NCBI GenBank assembly: GCA_943736015.1
Contig: OX031058.1
Span: 16,455,001-16,519,000, forward strand
DNA length: 64,000 nt
Source of the DNA: Tridacna crocea
Lineage: Eukaryota; Mollusca; Bivalvia; Cardiida; Cardiidae
Direction of reading: 5' to 3'
A model generated the notes under the pieces. The model searched no databases. It was not told the DNA's origin and was given only the letters and a program-made list of their open reading frames with translations. A program made the translations under genes and the position numbers. The first letter of the stretch is position 1, and every line of letters starts with the position of its first letter. Below are positions 13,201-28,200 of the stretch, piece by piece.

Positions 13201-16200
13201 AATATCTCCTACATCAGTGCTCAAAACTGTGAAATTTCAAATCTGAGCTTGTTAGAACGTTGCCCAGATACCTCTTTCCTAGGTTCTCAATTACAGGCTG
13301 CGTCACAGAAAAAGGGTGCTTCATGTAAAAAATTGTTTTTCTCCTACATTTGTGCTCAAAAGTGCATGAAATTTCAAATCCGCACTTGTTGGAACATGGC
13401 CCAGATACCTCTTCCCAGGTTTCTCAAGTTCAAGTTGCATCACGGAAAAAGGGGGCTTGATGTAAAATATCGTTTTAAGCTATCTCTTCCATGGTTTCTC
13501 AATTACAGGCTGTGTCGTGGAAAAAAGAGGCTTGATGTAAAAAATGTTTTTCTCAAATATTGGGAATATCTCTAAGATAGTAATTGCCTTTTGACTTCAA
13601 TTTTTGGGGGGGCATGAACAGGTCCTTTTAGGATAAAAGAAGTGAATTTATGTTAATTTCATACATTTTATGACAAGCACTTGTTTTGGGAGCATAACCC
13701 TTCTCTGACGGCTCTTGTTTCTTTGGTAAAGGTTTGAAAATTGTTTTTAGCTCTACTGGCTTCCAGCCAGCAGAGCTTATGTCATGGCGTGGTTTCCATT
13801 GTCCGTCCATCCATCCATCTGTCCGTCCGTTAGTCTTTTTCTTGTTTACGCGATAAAGTCTTCATTTTGGTCAGATTTTCATGAAACTTACACAGCTTGT
13901 TTATCTCATCAATAGCTTTTACCCTATTGATTTTGAAAAAAATCCGACAAACAGAATGGGAAAAGTAGCCATTTCAGGTTTAAAATTTCCATTTCTTGTT
14001 TACGCGATAAAGTCAGTATTTGTGGTCAGATTTCCATGAAACTTGCAGAGTTTGTCTATGTTATCAATAGCTTCAACTCTATTGATTTTGAAAAAAATCC
14101 AACAGACAGTATGGGAAAAGTAACCATTTCAAGTTTAAAATTTCCATTTCTTATTTATGGGATAAAGTCTGTATTTGTGGTCAGATTTCCATGAAACTTG
14201 CAGAGTCTGTTTATCTTATCAATAGCTCCAACCCTATGAATTTTGAAAAAAACCCAATAAACAGTATGGGAAAAGTAGCCATTTGAAGTTGAAAACTTTC
14301 ATTTCTTGTTTATGCGATAAAGTCTGCATTTGAGGTCAGATTTTCATGAAATTTGTATAGCTTGTTTATATCATCAATAAGTTAAACCCTATTGATTTTG
14401 AAAAACATCCAACAAACTGTATGGGAAAAGTACTCATTTCAAGTTGAACAATTTCATTGCTTGTTTACATGGTAAAGTATTTATTTGTGATCAGATTTTT
14501 GTGAATTTTTCAGCTTATTTATCCCATCAATAGCTTTTTAACCCTGTTGAGTTTGAAAAAAATCAACGAACAGTAATGGAAAAGTAGCCATTTTGAGTTG
14601 AGAATGTCAATTTTTTGTCTCTTTGCATAATGAATTCCTAATGCATGCTTGATTTAAAAGCAAAATCTCTGCCAGTAGAGCATATTCAGGCCCTTCAGGG
14701 CCTTCTAGTTTGAATTCTTGACACTGTTCGTCAACAGAAATGAAAACAGGGAGAAGAAAAAGACGCTCTCTAAGGCCCAGCAGAAGAAGATGTAGATACA
14801 GGCATCTCCTTTGTGAGTTTTTAGCTCACCTGAGCACAATGTGCTCAAGGGGAGCTTTTAGGATCATCCCGTGTCCGCCATGAGTAGACCAAACTTGGCT
14901 GGAATGTTCCTTGGGAAGTCATCTTTTAAAATTGTTCTCAGATATTGGTTCCATCAAAAACTCTGGTTGCCATAGCAACCAAATGGAATTTTTTAGCAAA
15001 TTCTTTAAAAATCTTCTCCTTTTATCGGGTTTTGAAATAATTTCACAGATATGTTCCTTGGGTGACCATTTTCAAAACTCGTTTGTGAAATTTTGATCCA
15101 TCAAAAAATGTGGCTCTGGTGAATGGGGGCTACTTGCACTATACAGAAATGAAGGAATTCTTAAAAATTATTCTTCTCTGACACCGCTGGTCAGATTTTG
15201 AAATAATTTCACAGAGATATTCTTTGGGTGACCCTTTTCAAAAATTGTTCGCGAAATTTTGATCCGTCAAGAAACATGCCTCTGGTGAATGGGGGCTTCT
15301 TGCACTATACAGAAATGAAGAAATTCTTGAAAATTCTTCTTCTCAGAAACCGCTGGTCAGATTTTAAAATAATTTCTCAGGGATGTTCTTTGGGTGTCCC
15401 TTTTCAAAAAGTGTGCGCGAAATTTTGATCCGTCAAGAAACATAGCCCTGGTGAATGGGGGCTTTGTGCAGAAATGAAGAAATTCTTGAAAATTCTTCCT
15501 CTCAGAAACCGCATGTCAGATTTTAAAATAATTTCACTGAAATGTTCCTTGAATGATCCTCTTCAAAAATGTTTAAGAAATTTTGATAGGTCAAGAAACA
15601 TAGCTCTGGTGAATGGGGGTACTTGCACTATATGGAAATTAAGATACTCCTAAAAATTCTTCTTTTCTGAAACTGCTGGTCAGATTTTGAAAGGACTTTT
15701 ACATGTGACCTTTTCAGAATTGCTTGGCAAAATCATGATTTTGTTTCCAGTGTTTCAATACCTCAAAAAAAAAAAAATTGGCTATGGTCCTCTCAAAAAT
15801 TCAGGTGAGCAATCCAGGGCCATCTTGGCCCTCTTGTTTTCCATCCATGTTCAAGCAACAATATCAACACTGTTTTTATAATGTCTTTCAAATCTATAAC
15901 GTTTCCAAATATTCTGAAGCAATACCCTTTATAAAACAATCCCTGCTTTTTATGGCTGCAAAGAAGTAGCCCACTGGAAACATTGTGGGAAAAGGAGAAA
16001 ATGCTGGCAACCAGCATTTTCTCCTTTTCCCACAATGTTTTATACTCTTCCAAAATCAAGTTTCAATTTTTGAGTCATGTTTATATTGTTGACTGCAAAT
16101 GCTTTCAATTTGGACAAGCTTGATATTTCGTTGTTTGGTCAAAAGTTAAACCATGTTGAATAACTGTATAATTATTATGTACATGTTTATAATGATAAAT

Positions 16201-19200
16201 TCTCTTTATTCATATCTATTTTATTTTCACAAGACAGAAACTATCCCTTGCAAAGCAAAGCAAGAAATTGTACAGGAAAATAATAAAAAAGGGATCAATA
16301 TTCTATACTTTAAGTAGCCTTTTTGACAGTAACCTTACTCATAGTTTTACTCTCAAATAAATGACAAAACTTTAGCCTTGCTTAAGTTCAAAGCTGATGC
16401 CAACAACGAATTAAATGTACCTATGATGAAACTTTTAATAGTTCTAAAATCATTGAAAACATTGTGAGAGAAAGAGTAATTGCTGATTACAATGATTTTC
16501 ACCTTTTTCCACAGTGTTTCGATAGATTTTTTTCTTGGTTAAGATGAAACAGGATTGCTTGGTATAGAGTTGTAGACAAGTCTCAATAATGAGATGCTTC
16601 AGTTATTTTTTTTTCATATTTAGACAATTATTGTGCACTGTACTGTCTCAAGTCCACTGTAAATTAGAGAGAGCGCTATACTGAGTTTCTGTTTTGTTGG
16701 TTTAAATCTGCATTGCAGCGAAATAAGATTAACTTTAAGTAATAAACAGTCATCTTAAAAGAAAAATAATTATACCTTTTATTACCTTTTTTAAAAGAGC
16801 TTGGAAATGTCATTAATAACATGCAAATCTCAAGAAAAAAACTGACAAAATCTATTATGTGTGGCAGCCATTTTGTGTGTTTCGGGGAACGAAAATTACT
16901 CAAGTAACAGAATGAAATAAACTGTTTTTTCTTATGTGCAACATTTAAGATGAAAATATTTGTATTTCAAAGGATTATTGAATACGCAAGCAATAGGTAT
17001 GTTCAAATCCTAGGTTGTTGCTCTGCACTCGGCAAAACTTCTAAACAGCCACTTTCATCTTTTCTGTAAATTTGACCAAGTAAAAGAGCTGTAAATAAAA
17101 CAAGCCATAATTTATGTCTGGATGTTAGACATTGATTCTAATGAAAAGATTCACAATTTTGCTGACAAAAGACATCTCTTTTTTCAAAAAAGGGAAAAGA
17201 CATGGTTTGCACATGTGCACCATGTCTATCAGACATCCTGGTTAACTCATTATCTTACAACAAAATTTTAGATTTGTCTAAATAGAAAGCATTTGCAGAC
17301 AACAAAATAAAAATGACAGAAAATTTGAAACTTGTTTTTTGAAGGCTAGAAAACATTCTGGGAAAAGGAGAAAATTGTGGTTACCATCATTTTCTCATTT
17401 TTCCACAATGTTTCCTTAAGGCTTCTCTCTCAGGGTCATCAAAAGTAAGGATTGTGTTGTAATGGGTGAAAAGGAAAACCATGATTGACTATCATTGTAC
17501 ATTACTGAAATTTTGTCAGCATTAAGGAAAAATGTGATTATCTTTTTTCTGCTTTAAAAAATAAACCAGGAGAAGGAGGGTGAAGTTTTCAAAAAAAAGG
17601 ATTTTGAAATCTTCAATGTTAATTGAATGAATGTTTAATAATTTCATTTCAATAGAACAAGGCAACAAATTCTTCTCAAACTTAGGGTGGAGTATGCCTA
17701 TACAGTGGTCAGTTATTCTCCAAAACATGAAACTAAATGAACTGCCTATTTTCTAGACAGCGAATACCAGAAATGGTTTACAGGGAATTTCAGGCTTAAA
17801 AGTGGCCCTTGAGAAGTTTAGTTTAGTGCATTTGTAAAATTATGAGATTTCAAACTTGCGCACAAAATCTGTGAAGAAATTTCAACTGCTTTTGTCTTGA
17901 TCGTCTCTGCACCCGGAGGCAACCACTAAAAAGAATGGGTTTTGGGTACAGTTATCTGTACTAGGTTATAAACTATCTTTACAAGAAAATTTAAAGGTGG
18001 CCCTTCAGATCTTGGGACGAAAATAAGATGCAAAAAAATCATCCTTATACTCCCCAAGCCTTTTAATTTGCCTTCATAAAACCCCAGGTTGACACCAACG
18101 TGAGACACGTTCTATTTTTAGATGATCAATTCGCTCATTTATATACAGGAATACACACATAAAGTTTCAAACATAGAGTTCGAAAAAGACGTTATGGAAA
18201 ATAATTATTACATGACTGTGTGTTATGAAATGGAATTTAAGCGTTATAAGTCAAGTGCCAGTGAATTGAGATTCCCAAAATGCTTTATTGATTTTTGGCG
18301 GGAAATCTAAAAATACCTTAAGAGGCTACGTAGCCTTTTAACTCTTTACCACACAAGAAAATTTTAGACTGGTCCAAATTGAAAGCATTTGCAGACGACA
18401 AAATAAAGGTAACTGAAAAATAGAAATTTGTCCTGGGAAGGGTAGAAAACACTGTGGGAAAAGGAGAAAATGCTGGTTACCAGCATTTTCTCCTTTTCCC
18501 ACAGTGTTTTCAAAAGGCGTCTTTCTCAGGGACGTCAAAAGTAGGGATTGTGTGGTAATGGGTTAAGGGAACACCATCAAAATAAATTTTTTTTGTGATT
18601 TTATGAGTCTTACTTATTGATGATTTGTATTATTTTTTCATATAAATTTTAGTGATATATATGTTTTTTAATTTGGTGAGATGTAAAAATTCTAAATACC
18701 CACCTTTAAATGTAAAACATCAGTTTTTTAGGGTTTTTTTTGTGTTTTAAGATTTGCAAAATGTAATCATGTGTCTCTTTGAACTACAGGAAAAACAAAT
18801 GCAGTTTGAAGGCTGCATTGGCAAAATAATGCAAAAATGCTAAACAGCATAGGTCAAGAATTAAAAATGCACTCATACATTGATGCAATGTCTGCAAGAA
18901 AGGTAGCAGATGCTGCCCTTTGCAAATTTTGAATTCAGTCTTTTTCAGCCTTTCTTCAGAAAAATCTGTCCTGGACCCTTTACCAGGCATTATACGAGTT
19001 AACCCTTTCCCAAACAACAAATTTCAGACTCTTCCAAACTGAAAGAGTTTGCAGACGACAATTTTAGATTTTGAGAAAATGGCAGAAAGTTCTCAAAAAG
19101 GGTAGAAAACACTGTGGGAAAAGGAGAAATTGCTCGTTACGAGCAATTTCTCCTTTTCCCACAGTGTTTTCAAAAGACCTTTACTGCAGGCACGTAAAAA

Positions 19201-22200
19201 CAAGGGCTTGTTTGGGAAAGGGTTAAAGAAGGCTTTTGAAAACACTGGAAAAAAAAAAATTCTGGTTTCCAGTCTTTTAACTCCTTACCAATCAACAACG
19301 TTTTCGACTGGTCCAAATTGAAAGCATTTGCAGATGACAAAATAAGCTTAACTCCAAAACTGAAATTTGTTGCAAACAGGTTAGAAAACATTGTGGGAAA
19401 AGGAGAAAATGCTGGTTATCAGCACTTTCTCCTATTCCCACAATGTTTTCAAAATGCTTCTTCCTCAGGGTCGTTAAAAGTCAGTATTGTGTCATAAAGA
19501 CTTGAGGACAAGTCCCATAATTTGAGCTAAATATAATTTGGCATCTGCATATGCTTTTTATATGGACAAGTAGGAAATTAAGTTGCATGTTAAAGAGTTG
19601 AATTGATTACTTCAAATCAGGTATTCACTTCTAAAGTGTTGCAACAAAGGCAAGATGTAAAGGATATGGCAAAAAAAAGGTATCTTGGATGAAACATTAT
19701 GGATCTTGCATAAACTTGTGAGTCTTGGTGAGTTTGGTTTCTTATTTTTTCCTAATAACATTATGTAATGTATTTCAGGGAAATTGAAAATGCAACACAT
19801 TAAAACTCTTGCGCAGTACAAGAAAAGAAAGAAGGAAAGAGCAGAAAGGTTTCGTAAACTTGGTAAGTTAAAAATCTTTAATATTAGACTTCAGCATAAC
19901 GTAGGATAGACTTTGAGCTTTTGTTTTGTGTTGCTGCAAACCTGGTTATTTAGCACACTATATAATACAATTATACCTAACAACTACTTTAGGAAGATAT
20001 CTATTTAGCTCAGTGGTTAAGGTATTTGCCATTCATGTCGGTGTTTTAGGCTTCGAATCCTGCCCGATACCTGTATTTCTGCCATGTATTTGTTCATTTG
20101 TTTCTTTGTTACGAACTTTCATGTACAATAGCCAAATGAAAGTTTCTTCGGAACTATTTTTCATTCATAACATATTCTTATGAACACGAAAGTATGTATG
20201 AAGTAGTGGTCTTCTGTACCACTATCAAAAAAGCAAATGGGCTTCATGTGAATTTCATTACACAATATACATACTGCCCATGTTTTAACACATTACAGCT
20301 TGAACAGCTATGTGATAAAAAGAATCTGACATTTGTTGGCTTTTGAGGTAAAAGTTCATTAAACTTGTCTACAAAAAACACTATTAAGCTAACCAAAGTC
20401 TTGCTTTATGACATTTTTGTAGAGTCATTTAACCCTTTACCAGAGGACAAAATTTTAGCCCTGTCTAAATTGAAAGCATTTGCAGACAACAATTTCAGTG
20501 TGGCTCAAATGGTACAATTGTTTATTGATAGAGTAGAAACATTGTGGGAAAAGGAGAAAATGATGGTTTCTCCTTTTCCCACAATGTTTTCTAAAGGCTT
20601 CTTTCTCAGGGTCTTCAAAAGTAGGGATTGTGTGGTAATGGGTTAATGAAATTTTATCTTAAACACCAACTCATGTCAGATCCTATATATCTGCAAATGC
20701 ATTGAAAACGGCCAAGTCTAAATATCTTGTTGTCTGGTATAAGATTTCTTTGTGGTCTATAAACGAATTTGTTTCTCTTACAGCCAAACAGAGAGCTCAG
20801 AGAAGGAAGGCTAATCCATTAAATTCCAGAATTAGAGAGGTACAGAAACTTAAGCAGCTAGCACAAAGTAAGTATAGAAGCATGCATTGTACTTGATGTT
20901 GTATCAACCTTTAAAAAACAAATCAAAGCAATAGATGTTTTGCAGTCTGTGCAAATCAGGTCAGACAGCAATACAATTCGTGAATTTTTTCTTTTAATCA
21001 CAATGGGAACTGTTCAGCTTGTGTCTGTTTTGTGCTATATGATTGAAAACAAAATAATTCCATGATTTTAACATAGATTTTTACATATTTTTAGCTCTAC
21101 TGGCTGAAAGCCAGCAGAGCTTATGTCATGGTGGGGTTTCCGTCGTCCGTCTGTCCGTCCGTCTGTTAGTCTTTTTCTTGTTTACGCGATAAAGTCTGCA
21201 TTTGTCGTCAGATTTCCATGAAACTTACACATATTGTTTATCTGATCAATAGCTTCAACCCTATTGTTTTTGAGAAAAATCCAACAATCAATATGGGAAA
21301 CGTAGCTATTTCAAGTTGAAAATTTCAAATTCTTGTTAAGGTGATAAACTCTGCATTTCTCTTCAGATTTTCACGAAACTTACACAGTTCATTTATCTGA
21401 TCAATAGCTTCAACCCTATTGATTTTGAGAAAAATCCAACAAGTAGTATGGGAAAAGTAGCTATTTCCAGTTGAAAATTTCCAATTCTTGTTTATGCGAT
21501 AAAGTCTGCATTTGTTGCTAGATTTAAGTGAAACTTGCACAGTTTATTTATCTCATCAATTGCTTCAATCCTATCGATTTTGAAAAAAATCCAACAAACA
21601 GTATGGGAAAAGTAGCCACTTCAAGTTGAAGATTTCAAATTCTTGTTTACACGATAAAGTCTGCATTTCTTGTTTTTGTTGGCATGCTGATTTCTTTAAA
21701 AAGCAATTTAATTTTGAGCCACAAGGTAAAATTGCCAGTATTACTGTCCTTTTTTTTCTTTTGTCACAATATTTTCAAAACCTATTATCTCAGACTCTTT
21801 TAAATATATGAGATTGTTTGATAAATCCTTTACCAAAGACTCGAGGGTTTTGAAGACATTGAGGAAGAAGCCTTACGAACACATTTAAGGGATATATGAG
21901 AAAATACAAGTGTTCAACATTTCCTTCTTTTCCCACAATGATTACAACCCTTTCAAAGAAAGAATTCAATCTTTTGATCAATGTCTACCTTGTTGTTAGC
22001 AAATGCTTTCAATACATAAGTTTAAAATTCCTTAGTTTGGTACAAGGTAAACGATTTACACATTAACCCATTACCACACAATACCTAATTTTGACGCCCC
22101 TGAGAAATAAGCCTTTGGAAAACATTGTAGGAAAAGGAGAAAATGCTGGTAACCAGCATTTTCTCCTTTTCCCACAATGTTTTCTACCCTTCACAAAACA

Positions 22201-25200
22201 AATTTCAAATTTTTAGTTACTTTAATTTTGTCGTCTGCAAATGCTTTCAATTTGGACCAGTCTAAAATATTGTCGTATGGTAATGGGTTAATGATTCAAA
22301 ATACTAGAGAATAATTTTTAGAAAAAGGATGGATTGTTCTTTGTAAACAATTTTTATATGCTCAAAGGGTATTATTAGGTTATGGCTCTGGTTGTCTATC
22401 TGTCCATCTGTCCATTTGTCTGTCCATTAGCAATTTCTTATGTGCCCAACTCCTGCAGTTTTCATAGAATAATTTGAAACTTTCCACAATGAATCTCTGT
22501 GATGTATAGTTGTACATTTGACTCTTCCAATCTTCCAATTAGGATCTCTGTAGGCATTTTCACGGACAAGCCCCTTTTGGCATATATATATGTCACTCTG
22601 CAAAGCATTAGTTACTTTTTGCTACAAAGTTTTCAAGAGTTTTTTTTGCAAGGCAAAATAGTTTTCTGCAAAAGGTAATGATATGTAAAGTTAATAGTTA
22701 AAGTAATTCAGCATGTAAAACTTAAAAATGCAAATGCACTCAGCATGTAAAATTTAAAAATGCAAATGCACTGATTGAAATTGTTAATACCCTTTTTATG
22801 GGAAAAAAGAATGATTTACACCTTTATTTCTTTTTCAAAGCTCTGAGACAAAGAAGACGTGAAGGGAGTAAGTAGACATTTTCTATAGTATGAACCTTTA
22901 TAGCTTTAAATATATATAAAATGCATACTTTTTCATTTGGTTAAAAAAGATCTGTTGGTTCTATATTAACCAAACAGTGTAAACTGTATTCTTAGACATG
23001 GTCTTTGTTAAGAAAATACTAGAAATTTTGCTTGCCTAAGCATTTCATTTTGCCAAACAGATATTCTGTTACTTATTAACCCTTTACTAAACATCCCTGG
23101 CTTTTATGACGCTGTAAAAGAAACCTTTTGAAAATATCTTGGAGAAAAAGAGAAAATGCATTTTCTCCTTTTCCCACAATGTTTTCAGAAGGCTTCTTCC
23201 TCTGGGTCCTAAAAAGCAGGGATTGTCTGGTAAAGGGTTAAATCCAATACCCGGTGAACAAAAACAACTGAAAGAACTCTCATATGAGCTATTTCTCTCT
23301 TTTCATTCACTTAAACTCATACTAAATTAAAGAAAGATTGATATTTAGGTATTCCTATGATTCTTGCTAAATTTGAGATGTGGGTATTGCTAAATTTGAG
23401 ATAGATTGATATGTAGAACTTATTTGTTAAAGATCATGTTTGATTTGAGATAGGTTGAGATGTTTGTGATTTCTAAAACTGTTGCTAAATCTAGGACAAG
23501 TTGAGATGAAGATATTCTTTATATCTCGTTCCAAATTTCAGAGCATATAAGTCCAAAGATGGTCAGGCAATATTCAACTCTGCTTTCCAAACATATGTGG
23601 CTACAGAGACTCAAAAAAGGTAAGTGCAGATTGCCGGGATATTATCACTTTACCATTTACCAAAGAAATTCATTACCATTTACCAAAGAATTTCATTTCT
23701 TTATCCCAAAAGTTGTTTGTTTGTTTTTTTTGGAGAGTAGAAAATGCTGATAAACAATAGATATTCCTTTTCAATAATCTTCACTGAAAGTAAATCCATT
23801 ATTGATGCCATTTCATATCAAGTCATTTAGCTTTTTACCACAACAGAATTTCAGATCAAATCAGATCAAAAGCATGTGCTCATGACAACATAGATGTTGC
23901 TCGAATGATGACTTCTGTCTGTAATATGGTAGAAAATATTACAGAAGAAGGAAAAAAATGTTGGTTACCCACATTTTCTCATTTTTCTACACTGTGTTAA
24001 GTATTTTCTTTATCAAAGATTGTTAAAATTCAGGATTGTGTGATAAAAGGTTAGGTCATTCAGCTTTATGTAGCTGCCAGGAAAAGGTGATTTCCTTTTT
24101 ACATTGAGTATTCCTTAAATTCATTGTGTGTCTTTTTTGCAGCCAGTTAATTTGTATGTTGTTCCTGTGTTATAGATTAGTATACTGGGACAAATGTGAC
24201 TAATCATAATGAATAATATTTGAAGAAATTGTTTGTCTATTCTTTTTATACATAGGCAAAAAGAAATACAAATGGAGACGTAGATACCAGTATCATAGGA
24301 GGAGAAATAGGAGAAGGAAAAAACACAAAAATAGAAGGAGTGAGTGAAACATTATTTTAATTCATTTTGCAAAAAGTATAGATCAAGATCAGCCTGCATT
24401 ATGTGCATGTATACATTCTGCCTGTTTATGATCAACACAGTCCACTTCTCTTAAATCTTTGCCACACAATTCTGACTTTTAACGACCCTTAGAAAGAAAG
24501 CCTGGTTACCAGCATTTTCTCCTTTTCCCATCATGTTTTCTACTCATCCCAAATCAATTTTCAATTTTTGATTCACATTTATTTTGTCGTCTCTGCAAAT
24601 GCTTTCAATTTGGAGTAGTCCAAAATTTTGTCATTTGGTAAAGAGTTAAAATGGTTTTGGTCTTTTAATACTCTGTAGTATACCCAATAAATGCCAATAA
24701 ACAATGTATTGTAGATAGATCTGTAGCACATTTGAACATATAGCGCTTTGTGAGAGCTTTAGCCTGAATAGAGATAGTGGGCTTTGTTGCCTGTGACAAT
24801 CAAAACCAAACTGCACATGACATGTTTTCTGATCTAGAATGTACCGGTACATTGTCTGGTTTGTAGAGACACTTTGGACAAGAGGAAGCTCTACATTTCA
24901 ATTACTATTCTCAACAAAGGTGGAGGAATATAGTTTTTATATTGTCTGTCTGTCTGTCTGTCTCTTCTTTGTATGTCTGTCCATTCATCTGTCCGGAAAG
25001 ATATCTTCTAAAACCCTTGATGAAAATTTATGAAACTTCATGTATTCCTACTTATAGTCTCCCATATATTTTTTTCCTTTTATTTCATACCTCTGGCTTG
25101 ATGTATATTTCCATTATTGATTTCTGATATTGATATCATTATTGATATCTCATAACTTGTCAAAATGCCTGTTAGGTTTTATTTTAGACTATAAGGTTAA

Positions 25201-28200
25201 TTTCATAATGGAATTTTCAGAGACAAGTCTTACAAACCAAAATCACCAAAAAAATGTATTAAGAAGGGGAAGAAGTAATAACAGACAATTGTCAAAGGGG
25301 AGAGGTCATTATGGGAGGAGGGAAAGTTTTACCCCTTTAATCCTTTATCAAATGACAAAAATAAAGACTTGTCCAAATTGAAAGCATTTCCAGATGACAA
25401 ATTAAATGTTACTGAAAATTTAAAATTTGTTAGCAAAGGGTAGAACACATTCTGGGAAAAGGAGAAAATCCTGGTTACCAGCATTTTCTCCTTTTCCTGC
25501 AATGTTTTTAAAAGACTTTTTTTTGTGGGAAAAGGAGAAAAAGCTGGTTCACTATGTTTTTTCAAAAGTGTTCTCCAATTGAGTCGTTAAAACTCGTAAT
25601 TTTTCAGTATAGAATTAATCTTTGAAACAACCCCATTTTTTTACAACAGCTTTTTGGTAAACAGTATTTTCTCCTTTCCCCATGTTTTCAACCCTTTCAA
25701 AGGTAAATCGCATAATTTCAGTCACATTTGTACATACTTGCAAACTAAACGTGTCGGTAGTTTTGTTGCATGGTAAATACCTAGGCGATGCATGCATGGT
25801 ATCAGCTTTGTGAACAATTTTAGTTTTCTTCTGGAATTTCACAAACTATTTAGGATTATTAAGCCTGTAAAGTCTTAAAATATTAGACCCTTTTCTTTAT
25901 GGTGCTGAGGTGATGTGTTAGAAATAGTAAGGAAAAATCAAGCATTACTGTAATATTCAAGTCTAGAAACAGCAAAGAAAAAAGCCTGAGAAAAGGAGAA
26001 GTTAACTGCTTATAATGCAAGTTTCTACATTTGTATATGTTTTCATAATTATTTCATCTACAGCAGATATTTCAACACATGCAAAACTACTCCGCATATA
26101 TATGCATGTCAAATAATTTGCAAAATCGCAAAAGTTTCCACTTGTATAGTATAACTATACAATTTTAGTATAACTATACATGAAAATTGTTGCTATTTTG
26201 AATGATGGACAAAAGACAGAATAACTTTCAGACATTTCTGTTTGCCTTACAATAGAAATTGTCAGCATAATTGGTGCATCTCAAATATGGATTTAGAACA
26301 ACATGAGAAAATGTATAAAATGTAGTTAAGAGGGCTGTCCCAAGATAGCATGGACAACTAATTATTTTCCGGAACCCGGCTTTTTTTTTCATGATGTTAT
26401 TTCAATCATTTGCGCATCTGAAAAAGAAATTGTGAGGTGGTTAAATACAGTGAAGTACATTTTACATGCAAATATTATTTACAGATTATGTTTTGTGGCC
26501 CCACCCAAGATTTTATCAAAAGTTTTAACTGTGTGGTTACTGTAACCTTCAATATCAGAGGTTTCAATAGAATTGCGAGAAAGTAAATAATGCATGTTGC
26601 CGTTATCAAGTATGACATCATTCCTGAAAAGAAACCATTTGTGTGGCCTTACTTTGAAAATTTCAAGGTGTAAACACAAATGGTAGCTTATTTGGAAATA
26701 TTAAAAAATGTTGATATCAAAGAAAATGGTGGCCCACCAAAATGTGATCGAGTTTTGTGTTGACTTAAAAATGACACAGGCACAGATGTTTAAACAGTTG
26801 CAAACTACGGAGAAGTATAAATTTGTTTCTCGCTCACTCATATTCATATGGCACAAAAGATTTTGTGAAAGATGGAGAGTGGCAAAATGTGTGGACTCAG
26901 CTAGACCAAAAGAAATAGCCAGCTGTATAGAAGACAGGGTCAGGAACATCAAAGGGGATTGGCAAATAGCTGTGCGACAGATTGCGGAAACTGTCAGAAT
27001 CAGCAAGTCATCTGTTTATTAATCTGTCCACACTTTACACTTATTTCCATTTCATTCATGAACGGAAACCGCTTCTAAATAATTTGTTCATTCAAACAAG
27101 TCCGCAGTTTGAACTCGTTTTTACTTTCAGGTCATCAGACAAGAGACCTCATACTTGCAATTCCAAAAAAGCGACCTGGGCTTATTTACAACTTGGAAAA
27201 TATTATCTTCCACCCGGATACCAGGATAACGCTCCTTGCCACACTTCTAAACACACTTATGAAACTGGATCTTTTGAGTTTTCAAAGACTTGAGCATGCC
27301 CCTCATAGCCCTGTCCTAGCCCCTCTAGATTATGCTTTCTTTCCTTATCTTAAGTCACAGTTACGAGAAAAAAAGTTCGAAAACCTACATGAGCTTAAAC
27401 AAGAAACAATTAGTGTTTTGCAGACTACAGACCAGTTGGTTTACCAAAGTATACAACAAGTGGATTGTGAAGCACTAAAAATGCATCGATCACCATGGCG
27501 AGTATTTCAACAAGTGGACCATGATGGTCCTATATCGCTCACCTGAGTATTTAGCTGTAAAATAAAACTTGTGGACCCTGGGGCTGGGCCAGTTTGGACC
27601 CCAGGGGCATCCTAAGAAAAAACTTGGTAGAGGTCCACTAGGACATGCTACTTACAAAATATCAAAGATCTACAACTTCTAGTTTCAGAGAAGTAGAATT
27701 TTAAAGTTTTCCTTCTTTGTCCCTATGTTTCGAACTTGTGATCTCTGGGCAGGGCAAGTTTTGATCCCAGGGGCATCGTATGAAGAAACTTTGTAGAAGT
27801 CCACTAAGAGATGCCACATACCACATATCAAAGCTGTATGCCATCTAGTTTCAGAGAAGAAGAATTTTGAAGTTTTCCTTCTTTGTTCCTATGTTTCAAA
27901 CTTGGGACCCACGGGACAGGGCAAGTTTTGACCCTAGGGACATCATATGAATAATCTTGATAGAGGTCTACTAGGAGATGCTACATACCAAATATCAAAG
28001 CTCTACACCTTCTAGTTTCAGAGAAGAAGATTTTTAAAGTTTTCCTTCTTTGTTCCTATGTTTCAAACTTGTGACCCCCGGGGCGGGGTCAGTTTTGACC
28101 CCAGGGGCATCATATGAACAATCTTGGTAGAGGTTTACTAGGAGATGCTACATACCAAATTTCAAAGCTCTACACCTTCTAGTTTCAGAGAAGAAGATTT

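Noticed and set aside
16234-16269. Possible 36-bp phase-1 exon (RNYPLQSKARN) of the CTLD gene
   Set aside because: The acceptor is acceptable, but the donor GTACAG is poor and the stretch is too short to judge without transcripts.
19993-20075. Functional tRNA gene
   Set aside because: A and B boxes are present, but the acceptor stem and anticodon arm do not fold well; a SINE head is more likely.
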